From: Tupaia tana
Lineage: Eukaryota > Chordata > Mammalia > Scandentia > Tupaiidae
NCBI GenBank assembly: GCA_026018925.1
Contig: JAKSZU010000134.1
Coordinates: forward strand, 124,001 to 188,000
Direction: 5' to 3'
Length of the DNA stretch: 64,000 nt
The position numbers and the translations under genes were made by a program. This document shows, one piece after another, positions 50,801 through 63,200 of the stretch. Position 1 is the stretch's first letter, and every line of letters begins with the position of its first letter. The notes beneath the pieces are model-generated. The model was not told where the DNA came from. It did not search any database and saw only the letters and a list, made by a program, of their open reading frames with translations.

Positions 50801-53800
50801 AATATCTAGTTCACAGTATCCAAGTGGAAACTTCTCTGAGAATGGCTCAACTCTCCTGCCTGGGAGAAAGGAGCAGAAGGGCTTATTAACAAAACAAAAG
50901 ATGGAGCTGAGAGCCAGAGAGAAATTCTACCTTTAAAAAAATCGTAGAAAGGAAAAATTACCAAAAAAAAATGAGGAGACAGGAACAGAGAGAGACAGAG
51001 ACCTCAGAGACACAGAGACAGAGATAGAAGGCCAGAGGGGCTCCCTACCACACTAGCTTTGCTTGCTGGAGGCTGAATTATGAGTAGAAAATCTGCATTT
51101 CTCCTGAGCCCTGAAATATCTAGTTCCCAGTATACATGTGGAATCTTCTCAGAGAATGGCTCAACTCTCCTGCCTGGGAGAAAGGAGCAGAAGGGCTTAT
51201 TAACAAAACAAAAGATGGAGCTGAGAGCCAGAGAGAAATTCTACCTTAAAAAAATCGTCAAATGGAAAAAGTACCAAAAAGAAAAATGATGAGACAGGAG
51301 CAGAGAGAGATTCAGAGACCTCAGAGACACAGAGACAGAGATAGAAGGCCAGAGGTGCTCCCTACCACACTAGCTTTGCTTGGTGGAGGCTGAATTATGA
51401 GTAGAAAATCTTCATTTCTCCTGAGCCCTGAAATATCTAGTTCCCAGTATCCATGTGGAAGCTTCTCAGAGAATGGCTCAACTCTCCTGCCTCGGAGAAA
51501 GGAGCAGAAGGGCTTATTAACAAAATAAAAGATGGAGCTGAGAGCCAGAGAGAAATTCTACCTTTAAAAAATTCTTAAAAAGAAAAATTACCAAAAAAAA
51601 AATGAGGAGACAGGAGAAGAGAGAGACAGAGAACTCAGAGACACAGAGACAGAGATAGAAGGCCAGAGGGGCTCTCTACCACACTAGCTTTGCTTGCTGG
51701 AGACTGAATTATGAGCAGAAAATCTTCATTTCTCCTGAGCCCTGAAATATCTAGTTCCCAGTATCCATCTGGAATCTTCTCAGAGAATGGCTCAACTCTC
51801 CTGCCTGGGAGAAAGGAGCAGAAGGGCTTATTAACAAAACAAAAGATGGAGCTGAGAGCTAGACCGAAATTCTACCTTTAAAAAAATCGTAAAAATGAAA
51901 CATTACCAAAAAAAAATGAGGAGACAGGAGCAGAGAGAGACAGAGACCTCAGCGACACAGAGACAGAGATAGAAGGCCAGAGGGGCTCCCTACCACACTA
52001 GCTTTGCTTGCTGGAGGCTGAATTATGAGTAGAAAATCTTCAGTTCTCCTGAGTCCTGAAATATCTAGTTCCCAGTATCCATGTGGAATCTTCTCAGAGA
52101 ATGGCTCAAATCTCCTGCCTGGGAGAAAGGAGCAGAAGGCCTTATTAACAAAACAAAAGATGGAGCTGAGAGCCAGAGAGAAATTCTACCTTTAAAAAAA
52201 TCGTAAAAAGGAAAAATTACCAAAAAAAAATGAGGAGACAGGAGCAGAGAGAGACAGACACCTCAGAGACACAGAGACAGAGATAGAAAGCTAGAGGGGC
52301 TCCCTACCACACTAGCTTTGCTTGCTGGAGGCTGAATTATGAGTAGAAAATCTTCATTTCTCCTGAGCCCTAAAATATCTAGTTCCCAGTATCCATGTGG
52401 AATCTTCTCAGAGAATGGCTCAACTCTCCTGCCTGGGAGAAAGAAGCAGAAGGGCTTATTAACAAAACAAAAGATGGAGCTGAGAGCTAGATAGAAATTC
52501 TACCTTTAAAAAAATCGTAAAAAGGAAAAATTACCAAAAAAATAAATGAGGAGACAGGAGCAGAGAGAGACAGAGACCTCAGAGACACAGCGACAGAGAT
52601 AGAAGGCCAGAGGGGCTCCCGACCACACTAGCTTTGCTTGCTGGAGGCTGAATTATGAGTAGAAAATCTTCATTTCTCCTGAGCCCTGAAATATCTAGTT
52701 CCCAGTATCCATGTGGAATCTTCTCAGAGAATGGCTCAACTCTCCTGCCTGGGAGAAAGGAGCAGAAGGGCTTATTAACAAAACAAAAGATGGAGCTGAG
52801 AGCCAGAGAGAAATTCTACCTTTAAAAAAATCTTAAAAAGAAAAATTACCAAAAAAAAGAGGAGACAGGAACAGAGAGAGACAGAGAACTCAGAGACACA
52901 GAGACTGAGATAAAAGGCCAGAGGGGCTCCCTACCACACTATCTTTGCTTGCTGGAGACTGAATTATGAGCAGAAAATCTTCATCTCTCCTGAGCCCTGA
53001 AATATCTATTTCCCAGTATCCATGTGGAATCTTCTCAGAGAATAGCTCAACTCTCCTGCCTGGGAGAAAGGAGCAGAAGGGCTTATTAACAAAACAAAAG
53101 ATGGAGCTGAGAGCCAGAGAGAAATTCTACCTTTAAAAAAATCGTAAAAAGGAAAAATTACCCAAAAAGGAAATGAGGAGACAGGAGCAGTGATAAACAG
53201 AGACCTCAGAGACACAGAGACAGAGATAGAAGGCTAGAGGGGCTCCCTACCACACTAGCTTTGCTTGCTGGAGGCTGAATTATCAGTAGAAAATCTGCAT
53301 TTCTCCGGAGCCCTGAAATATCCAGTTCCCAGTATCCATGTGGAATCTTCTCAGAGAATGGCTCAACTCTCTTGCCTGGAGAAAGGAGCAAAAGGGCTTA
53401 TTAACAAAACAAAAGATGGAGCTGAGAGCCAGAGAGAAATTCTACCTTTAAAAAAATCGTAAAAAGGAAAAATTACCAAAAAAAAAATGAGGAGACAGGA
53501 GCAGAGAGAGACAGAGCCCTCAGAGACACAGAGACAGAGATAGAAGGCCGGAGGCGCTCCCTACCACACTAGCTTTGCTTGCTGGAGGCTGAATTATGAG
53601 TAGAAAATCTTCATTTCTCGTCAGCCCTGAAATATCTAGTTCCCAGTATCCATGTGGAATTTTCTCAGAGAATGGCTCAACTCTCCTGCCTCGGAGAAAG
53701 GAGCAGAAGGGCTTATTAACAAAACAAAAGATGGAGCTGAGAGCTAGACCGAAATTCTACCTTTAAAAAAATCGTAAAAAGGAAACATTACCAAAAAAAA

Positions 53801-56800
53801 ATGAGGAGACAGGAGCAGAGAGAGACAGAGACCTCAGCGACACAGAGACAGAGATAGAAGGCCAGAGGGGCTTCCTACCACACTAGCTTTGCTTGCTGGA
53901 GGCTGAATTATGAGTAGAAAATCTTCATTTCTCCAGATCCCTGAAATATCTAGTTCCGAGTATCCATGTGGAATCTTCTCAGAGAATGGCTCAGCTCTCC
54001 TGCCTGGGAGAAAGAAGCAGAAGGGCTTATTAACAAAACAAAAGATGGAGCTGAGAGCTAGATAGAAATTCTACCTTAAAAAAAATCGTAAAAAGGAAAA
54101 ATTACCAAAAAAATAAATGAGGAGACAGGAGCAGAGAGAGACAGAGACCTCAGAGACACAGCGACAGAGATAGAAGGCCAGAGGGGCTCCCGACCACACT
54201 AGCTTTGCTTGCTGGAGGCTGAATTATGAGTAGAAAATCTTCATTTCTCCTGAGCCCTGAAATATCTAGTTCCCAGTATCCATGTGGAAACTTCTCAGAG
54301 AATGGCTCAACTCTCCTGCCTGGGAGAAAGGAGCAGAAGGGCTTATTAAAAAAACAAAAGATGGAGCTGAGAGCCAGAGAGAAATTCTACCTTTCAAAAA
54401 ATCTTAAAAAGAAAAATTACCAAAAAAAAATGAGGAGACAGGAGCAGAGAGAGACAGAGAACTCAGAGACACAGAGACAGAGATAAAAGGCCAGAGGGGC
54501 TCCCTACCACACTAGCTTTGCTTGCTGGAGACTGAATTATGAGCATAAAATCTTCATCTCTCCTGAGCCCTGAAATATCTAGTTCCCAGTATCCATGTGG
54601 AATGTTCTCAGAGAATGGCTCAACTCTCCTGCCTGGGAGAAAGGAGCAGAAGGGCTTATTAACAAAACAAAAGATGGAGCTGAGAGCCAGAGAGAAATTC
54701 TACCTTTAAAAAAATCGTAAAAATGAAAAATTACCCAAAAAGAAAATGAGGAGACAGGAGTAGAGAGAGACAGAGACCTCAGAGACACAGAGACAGAGAT
54801 AGAAGGCCAGAGGGGCTCCCTACCACACTAGCTTTGCTTGCTGGAGGCTGAATTATGAGTAGAAAATCTGCATTTCTCCGGAGCCCTGAAATATCCAGTT
54901 CCCAGTATCCATGTGGAATCTTCTCAGAAAATGGCTCAACTCTCTTGCCTGGGAGAAAGGAGCATAAGGGCTTATTAACAAAACAAATGATGGAGCTGAG
55001 AGCCAGAGAGAAATTCTACCTTTAAAAAAATCGTAAAAAGGAAAAATTACCAAAAAAATAAATGTGGAGACAGGAGCAGAGAGAGACAGAGACCTCAGAG
55101 ACACAGAGACAGAGATAGAAGGCCGGAGGGGCTCCCTACCACACTAGCTTTGCTTGCTTGAGGCTGAATTATGAGTAGAAAATCTTCATTTCTCCTCAGC
55201 CCTGAAATATCTAGTTCCCAGTATCCATGTGGAATCTTCTCAGAGAATGGCTCAACTCTCCTGCCTGGGAGAAAGGAGCAGAAGGGCTTATTAACAAAAC
55301 AAAAGATGGAGCTGAGAGCCAGGGAGAAATTCTACCTTTAAAAAAATCGTAAAAAGGGAAAATTACCAAAAAAACAAATGAGGAGACAGGAGCAGAGAGA
55401 TACAGAGACCTCAGAGACACAGAGACAGAGATAGAAAGCCAGAGGGGCTCCCTACCACACTAGCTTTGCTTGCTGGAGGCTGAATTATGACTAGAAAATC
55501 TTCATTTCTCCAGATCCCTGAAATATCTAGTTCCCAGTATCCATGGGGAATCTTCTCAGAGAATGGCTCAACTCTCCTGCCTGGGAGAAAGGAGCAGAAG
55601 GGCTTATTAACAAAACAAAAGATGGAGCTGAAGGCCAGAGAGAAATTCTACCTTTAAAAAAATCGTGAAAAGGAAAAATTACCAAAAAAAAATGAGGAGA
55701 CAGGAGTAGAGAGAGACAGAGACCTCAGAGACACAGAGACAGAGATTGAAGGCTAGAGGGGCTCCCTACCACACTAGCTTTGCTTGCTGGAGGCTGAATT
55801 ATGAGTAGAAAATCTTCATTTCTCCTGAGCCCTGAAATATCTAGTTCCCAGTATCCATGTGGAACCTTCTCAGGTAATGGCTCAACTCTCCAGCCTGGGA
55901 GAAAGGAGCAGAAGGGCTTATTTACAAAACAAAAGATGGAGCTGAGAGCCAGAGAGAAATTCTACCTTTAAAAAAATCGTAAAAAGGAAAAATTACCAAA
56001 AAATAAAATTAGGAGACAGGAGCAGAGAGAGACAGAGACCTCAGAGACACAGAGACAGAGATATAAGGCCAGAGGGGCTACCTACCACACTAGCCTTGCT
56101 TTCTGGAGGCTGAATTATGAGTAAAAATCTTCATTTCTCCTGAGCCCTGAAATATCTAGTTCCCAGTATCCATGTGGAATCTTCTCAGAGAATGGCTCAA
56201 CTCTCCTGCCTGGGAGAAAGGAGCAGAAGGGCTTATTAACAAAACTAAAGATGGAGCTGAGAGCCAGAGAGAAATTCTACCTTTAAAAAAATCGTAAAAA
56301 GGGAAAATTACCAAAAAAAACAAATGAGGAGACAGGAGCAGAGAGAGACAGAGACCTCAGAGACACAGAGACAGAGATAGAAAGCCAGAGGGGCTCCCTA
56401 CCACACTAGCTTTGCTTGCTGGAGGCTGAATTATGACTAGAAAATCTTCATTTCTCCAGATCCCTGAAATATCTAGTTCCCAGTATCCATGGGGAATCTT
56501 CTCAGAGAACGGCTCAACTCTCCTGCCTGGGAGAAAGGAGCAGAAGGGCTTATTAACAAAACAAAAGATGGAGCTGAGAGCTAGACCGAAATTCTACCTT
56601 TAAAAAAATCGTAAAAAAGAAAAATTACCAAAAAAAAATTAGGAGACAGGAGCAGAGAGAGACAGAGACCTCAGCGACACAGAGACAGAGATAGAAGTCT
56701 AGAGGGGCTCCCGACCACACTAGCTTTGCTTGCTGGAGGCTGAATTATGAGTAGAAAATCTTCATTTCTCCTGAGCCCTGAAATATCTAGTTCCCAGTAT

Positions 56801-57000
56801 CCATGTGGAATCTTCTCAGATAATGGCTCAACACTCCTGCCAGGGAGAAAGGAGCAGAAGTGCTTATTAACAAAACAAAAGATGGAGCTGAGAGCCAGAG
56901 AGAAATTCTACCTTTAAAAAAATCGTCAAAAGGAAAAATTACCAAAAAGAAAAATGAGGAGACAGGAACAGAGAGAGACAGAGACCTCAGAGACACAGAG
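44801..57000. repeat. Satellite block with GCTAGACCG-type monomers and 19/23/26-monomer relations
   Basis: A different monomer set dominates. GAGAGCTAGACCG occurs near 45871, 46503, 51854, 53739 and 56577, GCTAGATAG near 46819, 52487 and 54058, and TCTTAAAAAGAAAAATT A-tract ends are common. Long-range matches: 44824 and 53006 (8182 bp, 26 monomers); CTGCCTCGGAG at 45509 and 53691 (8182 bp); CTAGACCG at 45876 and 51859 (5983 bp, 19 monomers); 46990 and 54226, and 47342 and 54579 (7236-7237 bp, 23 monomers). The change from 8182 to 7236 marks loss or gain of three monomers. No gene is seen. Confidence 0.8.
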
Positions 57001-60000
57001 GCAGAGATAGAAGGCCAGAGGTGCTCCCTACCACACTAGCCTTGCTTGCTAGAGGCTGAATTATGAGTAAAAATCTTCATTTCTCCTGAACCCTGAAATA
57101 TCTACTTCCCAGTATCCATGTGGAATCTTCTCAGATTATGGCTCAACTCTCCTGCCTGGGAGAAAAAGGAGAAGGGCTTATTAAAAAACAAAAGATGAAG
57201 CTGAGAGCTAGAGAGAAATTCTACCTTTAAAAAAATCGTAAAAATGAAAAATTACCAAAAAAATTAATGAGGAGACAGGAGCAGAGAGAGACAGAGACCT
57301 CAGAGACACAGAGACAGAGATAGAAGGCCAGAGGGGCTCCCTACCACACTAGCTTTGCTTGCTGGAAGCTGAATTATGAGTAGAAAATCTTCATTTCTCC
57401 TGAGCCCTGAAATATCTAGTTCCCAGTATCCATGAGGAAACTTCTCAGAGAATGGCTCAACTCTCCTGCCTGGGAGAAAGGAGCAGAAGGCCTTATTAAC
57501 AAAACAAAAGATGGAGCTGAGAGCCAGAGAGAAATTCTACCTTTAAAAAAATCGTAAAAAGGAAAAATTACCAAAAAAAGAAAAAGAAGGAGACAGGAGC
57601 AGAGAGAGACAGAGACCTCAGAGACACAGAGACAGAGATAGAAGGCCAGAGGGGCTCCCTACCACACTAGCTTAGCTTGCTGGAGGCTGAATTATGAGTA
57701 GAAAATCTTCATTTCTATTTAGCTCTGAAATATCTAGTTCCCAGTATCCATGTGGAATCTTCTCAGAGAATGGCTCAACTCTCCTGCCTGGGAGAAAGGA
57801 GCAGAAGGGCTTATTAACAAAACAGAAGATGGAGCTGAGAGCCAGATAGAAACTCTACCTTTAAAAAAATCGTAAAAAGGAAAAATTACCAAAAAAAAAA
57901 TGAGGAGACAGGAGCAGAGAGAGACAGAGACCTCAGAGACACAGAGACAGAGATAGAAGGCGAGAGGGGCTCCCTACCACACTAGCTTTGCTTGCTGGAG
58001 GCTGAATTATGAGTAGAAAATCTTCATTTCTCCTCAGCCCTGAAATATCTAGTTCCCAGTATCCTTGTGGAATCTTCTCAGAGAATGGCTCAACTCTCCT
58101 GCCTGGGAGAAAGGAGCAGAAGGGCTTATTAACAAAACAAAAGATGGAGCTGAGAGCCAGAGAGAAATACTACCTTTAAAAAAATCGTAAAAAGGAAAAA
58201 TTGCCCAAAAAGAAAATTAGGAGACAGGAGCAGAGATAAACAGAGACCTCAGAGACACAGAGACAGAGATAGAAGGCAAGAGGGTCTCCCTACCACACTA
58301 GCTTTGCTTGCTGGAGGCTGAATTATGAGTAGAAAATCTGCATTTCTCCGGAGCCCTGAAATATCCACTTCCCAGTATCCATGTGGAATCTTCTCAGAGA
58401 ATGGCTCAACTCTCTTGCCTGGGAGAAAGGAGCAGAAGGGCTTATTAACAAAACAAAAGATGGAGCTGAGAGCCAGAGAGAAATTCTACCTTTAAAAAAA
58501 TCGTCAAAAGGAAAAATTAACAAAAAATAAAATTAGGAGACAGGAGCAGAGAGAGACAGAGACCTCAGAGACACAGAGGCAGAGATAGAAGGCCAGAGGG
58601 GCTACCTACCACACTAGCCTTGCTTGCTGGAGGCTGAATTATGAGTAAAAATCTTCATTTCTCCTGAGACCTGAAATATCTAGTTCCCAGTATCCATGTG
58701 GAATCTTCTCAAATTATGGCTCAACTCTCCTGCCTGGGAGAAAAAGCAGAAGGGCTTATTAAAAAACAAAAGATGGAGCTGAGAGCTAGAGAGAAATTCT
58801 ACCTTTAAAAAAATCGTAAAAAGGAAAAATTACCAAAAAAATTAATGAGGAGAAAGGAGCAGAGAGAGACAGAGATCTCAGATACACAGAGACAGAGATA
58901 GAAGGCCAGAGGGGCTCCCTACCACACTAGCTTTGCTTGCTGGAAGCTGAATTATGAGTAGAAAATCTTCATTTCTCCTGAGCCCTGAAATATCTAGTTC
59001 CCAGTATCCATGAGGAATCTTCTCAGAGAATGGCTCAACTCTCCTGCCTGGGAGAAAGGAGCAGAAGGCCTTATTAACAAAACAAAAGATGGAGCTGAGA
59101 ACCAGAGAGAAATTCTACCTTTAAAAAAATCGTAAAAAGGAAAAATTAGCAAAAAAAGAAAAAGAAGGAGACAGCAGCAGAGAGAGACAGAGACCTCAGA
59201 GACACAGAGACAGAGATAGAAGGCCAGAGGGGCTCCCTACCACACTAGCTTTGCTTGCTGGAGGCTGAATTATGAGTAGAAAATCTTCATTTCTCCTGAG
59301 CCCTGAAATATCTAGTTCCCAGTATCCATGTGTAAACTTCTCAGAGAATGGCTCAACTCTCCTGCCTGGGAGAAAGGAGCAGAAGGGCTTATTAACAAAA
59401 CAAAAGATGGAGCTGAGAGCCAGAAAGAAATTCTACCTTTAAAAAAACCGGAAAAAGTAAAAATTACCAAAAAAAAATGAGGAGACAGGAGCAGAGAGAG
59501 ACAGAGAACTCAGAGACACAGAGACAGAGATAGAAGGCCAGAGGGGCTCCCTACCACACTAGCTTTGCTTGCTGGAGGCTGAATTATGAGTAGAAAATCT
59601 TCATTTCTCCTGAGCCCTGAAATATCTAGTTCCCAGTATCCATGTGGAATCTTCTCAGAGAATGGCTCAACTCTCCTGCCTGGGAGAAAGGAGCAGAAGG
59701 GCTTATTAACAAAACAAAAGATGGAGCTGAGAGCCAGAGAGAAATTCTACCTTTAAAAAAAACGTAAAATGGAAAAATTACCAAAAAAAAATGAGGAGAC
59801 AGGAGCAGAGAGAGACAGAGACCTCAGAGACACAGAGACAGAGATAGAAGGCTAGAGGGGCTACCTACCACACTAGCCTTGCTTGCTGGAGGCTGAATTA
59901 TGAGTAAAAATCTTCATTTCTCCTGAGACCTGAAATATCTAGTTCCCAGTATCCATGTGGAATCTTCTCAAATTATGGCTCAACTCTCCTGCCTGGGAGA

Positions 60001-60280
60001 AAAAGCAGAAGGGCTTATTAAAAAACAAAAGATGGAGCTGAGAGCTAGAGAGAAATTCTACCTTTAAAAAAATCGTAAAAAGGAAAAATTACCAAAAAAA
60101 TTAATGAGGAGACAGGAGCAGAGAGAGACAGAGATCTCAGATACACAGAGACAGAGATAGAAGGCCAGAGGGGCTCCCTACCACACTAGCTTTGCTTGCT
60201 GGAAGCTGAATTATGAGTAGAAAATCTTCATTTCTCCTGAGCCCTGAAATATCTAGTTCCCAGTATCCATGTGGAATCTT
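57001..60280. repeat. Satellite block with local 4-monomer duplication
   Basis: A three-part signature (GGCTACCTACC, GAGTAAAAATCTTC, then CTCAAATTATGG) occurs near 58600-58720 and 59860-59980, with the AATTATGG points at 58712 and 59971: 1259 bp, four monomers. A related, less complete form lies near 57010-57140 (TCAGATTATGG). Downstream units in both share TTAATGAGG, TCAGATACACAG and GGAAGCTG. Confidence 0.75.
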
Positions 60281-63200
60281 CTCAGAGAATGGCTCAACTC
60301 TCCTGCCTGGGAGAAAAGAGCAGAAGGGCTTATTAACAAAACAAAAGATGGAACTGAGAGCTAGACCGAAATTCTACCTTTAAAAAAATCGTAAAAAGGA
60401 AAAATTACCAAAAAAAAAATGAGGATACAGGAGCAGAGAGAGACAGAGACCTCAGAGACACAGAGACAGAGAGAGAATAGCAGAGGGGCTCCCTGCCAAA
60501 CTAGCTTTGCTTGCTGGAGGCTGAATTATGAGTAGAAAATCTTCATTTCTCCTGAGCCCTGAAATATCTAGTTCCCAGTATCCATGTGGAATCTTCTCAG
60601 AGAATGGCTCAACTCTCCTGCCTGGGAGAAAGGAGCAGAAGGGCTTATTAACAAAACAAAAGATGGAGCTTAGAGCCAGAGAGAAATTCTACCTTTAAAA
60701 AAATCGTAAAAAGGGAAAATTACCAAAAAAAAAAATGAGGAGACAGGAGCAGAGAGAGACAGAGACCTCAGAGACACAGAGACAGAGATAGAAGGCCAGA
60801 GGGGCTCCCTACCACACTAGCTTTGCTTGCTGGAGGCTGAATTATGAGTAGAAAATCTTCATTTCTCCTGAGCCCTGAAATATCTAGTTCCCAGTATCCA
60901 TGTGGAATCTTCTCAGAGAATGGCTCAACTCTCCTGCCTGGGAGAAAGGAGCAGAAGGGCTTATTAACAAAACAAAAGATGGAGCTGAGAGCCAGAGAGA
61001 AATTCTACCTTTAAAAAAACGTAAAAAGTAAAAATTACAAAAAAAAAAAATGAGGAGACAGGAGCAGAGAGAGACAGAGACCTCAGAGACACAGAGACAG
61101 AGATAGAAGGCTAGAGGGGCTCCCTACCACACTAGCTTTGCTTGCTGGAGGCTGAATTATGAGTAGAAAATCTTCATTTCTTCTGAGCCCTGAAATATCT
61201 AGTTCCCAGTGTCCATGTGGAACCTTCTCAGAGAATGGCTCAACTCTCCTGCCTGGGAGAAAGGAGCAGAAGGGCTTATTAACAAAACAAAAGATGGAGC
61301 TGAGAGCTAGACCGAAATTCTACCTTTAAAAAAATCGTAAAAAAGAAAAATTACCAAAAAAAAATTAGGAGACAGGAGCAGAGAGAGACAGAGACCTCAG
61401 CGACACAGAGACAGAGATATAAGGCCAGAGGGGCTCCCTACCACACTAGCTTTGCTTTCTGGAGGCTGAATTATGAGTAGAAAATCTTCAGTTCTCCTGA
61501 GTCCTGAAATATCTAGTTCCCAGTATCCATGTTGAATCTTCTCAGAGAATGGCTCAACTCTCCAGCCTGGGAGAAAGGAGCAGAAGGGTTATTAACAAAA
61601 CTAAAGATGGAGCTGAGAGCCAGAGAGAAATTCTAACTTTAAAAAAATCGTAAAAAGGAATAATTACCAAAAAAAAAATGAGGAGACAGGAGCAGAGAGA
61701 GTCAGAGACCTCAGAGACACAGAGACAGAGATAGAAGGCCAGAGGTGCTCCCTACCACACTAGCTTTGCTTGCTGGAGGATGAATTCTGAGTAGAAAATC
61801 TTCATTTCTCCTGAGCCCTGAAATATCTAGTTCCCAGTATCCATGTGGAACCTTCTCAGAGAATGGCTCAACTCTCCTGCCTGGGAGAAAGGAGCAGAAG
61901 GGCTTATTAACAAAACAAAAGATGGAGCTGAGAGCCAGAGAGTAATTCTACCTTTAAAAAAATCGTAAAAAGGAAAAATTACCAAAAAAAATATGAGGAG
62001 ACAGGAGCACAGAGAGACAGAGACCTCAGAGACACAGAGACAGAGATAGAAGGCCAGAGGGGCTCCCTACCACACTAGCTTTGCTTGCTGGAGGCGGAAT
62101 TATGGGTAGAAAATCTTCATTTATCCTGAGCCCTGAAATATCTAGTTCCCAGTATCCATATGGAATCTTCTCAGAGAATGGCTCAACTCTCCTGCCTGGG
62201 AGAAAGGAGCAGAAGTGCTTATTAACAAAACAAAAGATGGAGCTGAGAGCCAGAGAGAAATTCTACCTTTAAAAAAATCGTAAAAAGGAAAAATTACCAA
62301 AAAAAAAATGAGGAGACAGGAGCAGAGAGAGACAGAGACCTCAGAGACACAGAGACAGAGATAGAAGGCCAGAGGGGCTCCCTACCACACTAGCTTTGCT
62401 TGCTGGAGGATGAATTCTGAGTAGAAAATCTTCATTTCTCTTGAGCCCTGAAATATCTAGTTCCCAGTATCCATGTGGAATCTTCTCAGAGAATGGCTCA
62501 AATCTCCTGCCTGGGAGAAAGGAGCAGAAGGGCTTATTAACAAAACAAAGATGGAGCTGAGAGCCAGAGAGAAATTCTACCTTTAAAAAAATCGTAAAAA
62601 GGAAAAATTACAAAAAAAAAATGAGACAGGAGCAGAGAGAGACAGAGACCTCAGAGACACAGAGAAAGAGATAGAAGGCTAGAGGGGCTCCTTACCACAC
62701 TAGCTTTGCTTGCTGGAGGCTGAATTATGAGTAGAAAATCTTCATTTCTCCTGAGCCCTGAAATATCTAGTTCCCAGTATCCATGTGGAACCTTCTCAGA
62801 GAATGGCTCAACTCTCCTGCCTGGGAGAAAGGAGCAGAAGGGCTTATTAACAAAGCAAAAGATGGAGCTGAGAGCCAGAGAGAAATTCTACCTTTAAAAA
62901 AATCGTAAAAAGGGAAAATTAACAAAAAAATGAGGAGACAGGAGCAGAGAGATACAGAGACCTCAGACACAGAGACAGGGATAGAAGGCCAGAGGGGCTC
63001 CCTACCACATTAGCTTTGCTTGCTGGAGGCTGAATTATGAGTCGAAAATCTTCATTTCGCCTGTGCCCTGAAATATCTAGTTCCCAGTATCCATGTGGAA
63101 TCTTCTCAGAGAATGGCTCAACTCTCCTGCCTGGGAGAAAAGAGCAGAAGGGCTTATTAACAAAACAAAAGATGGAACTGAGAGCTAGACCGAAATTCTA

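Noticed and set aside
2467-62970. Minus-strand frame of about 66-106 codons, starting MSLRSLSLSAP or MVIF and ending near HMDTGN, present in dozens of monomers
   Set aside because: It is the complement of the satellite unit. It recurs because the unit recurs, stops at the same place, and cannot run on because the period (about 314 bp) is not a multiple of three. Changes between copies hit all codon positions and many copies are broken. The hydrophobic look comes from the pyrimidine-rich complement strand.
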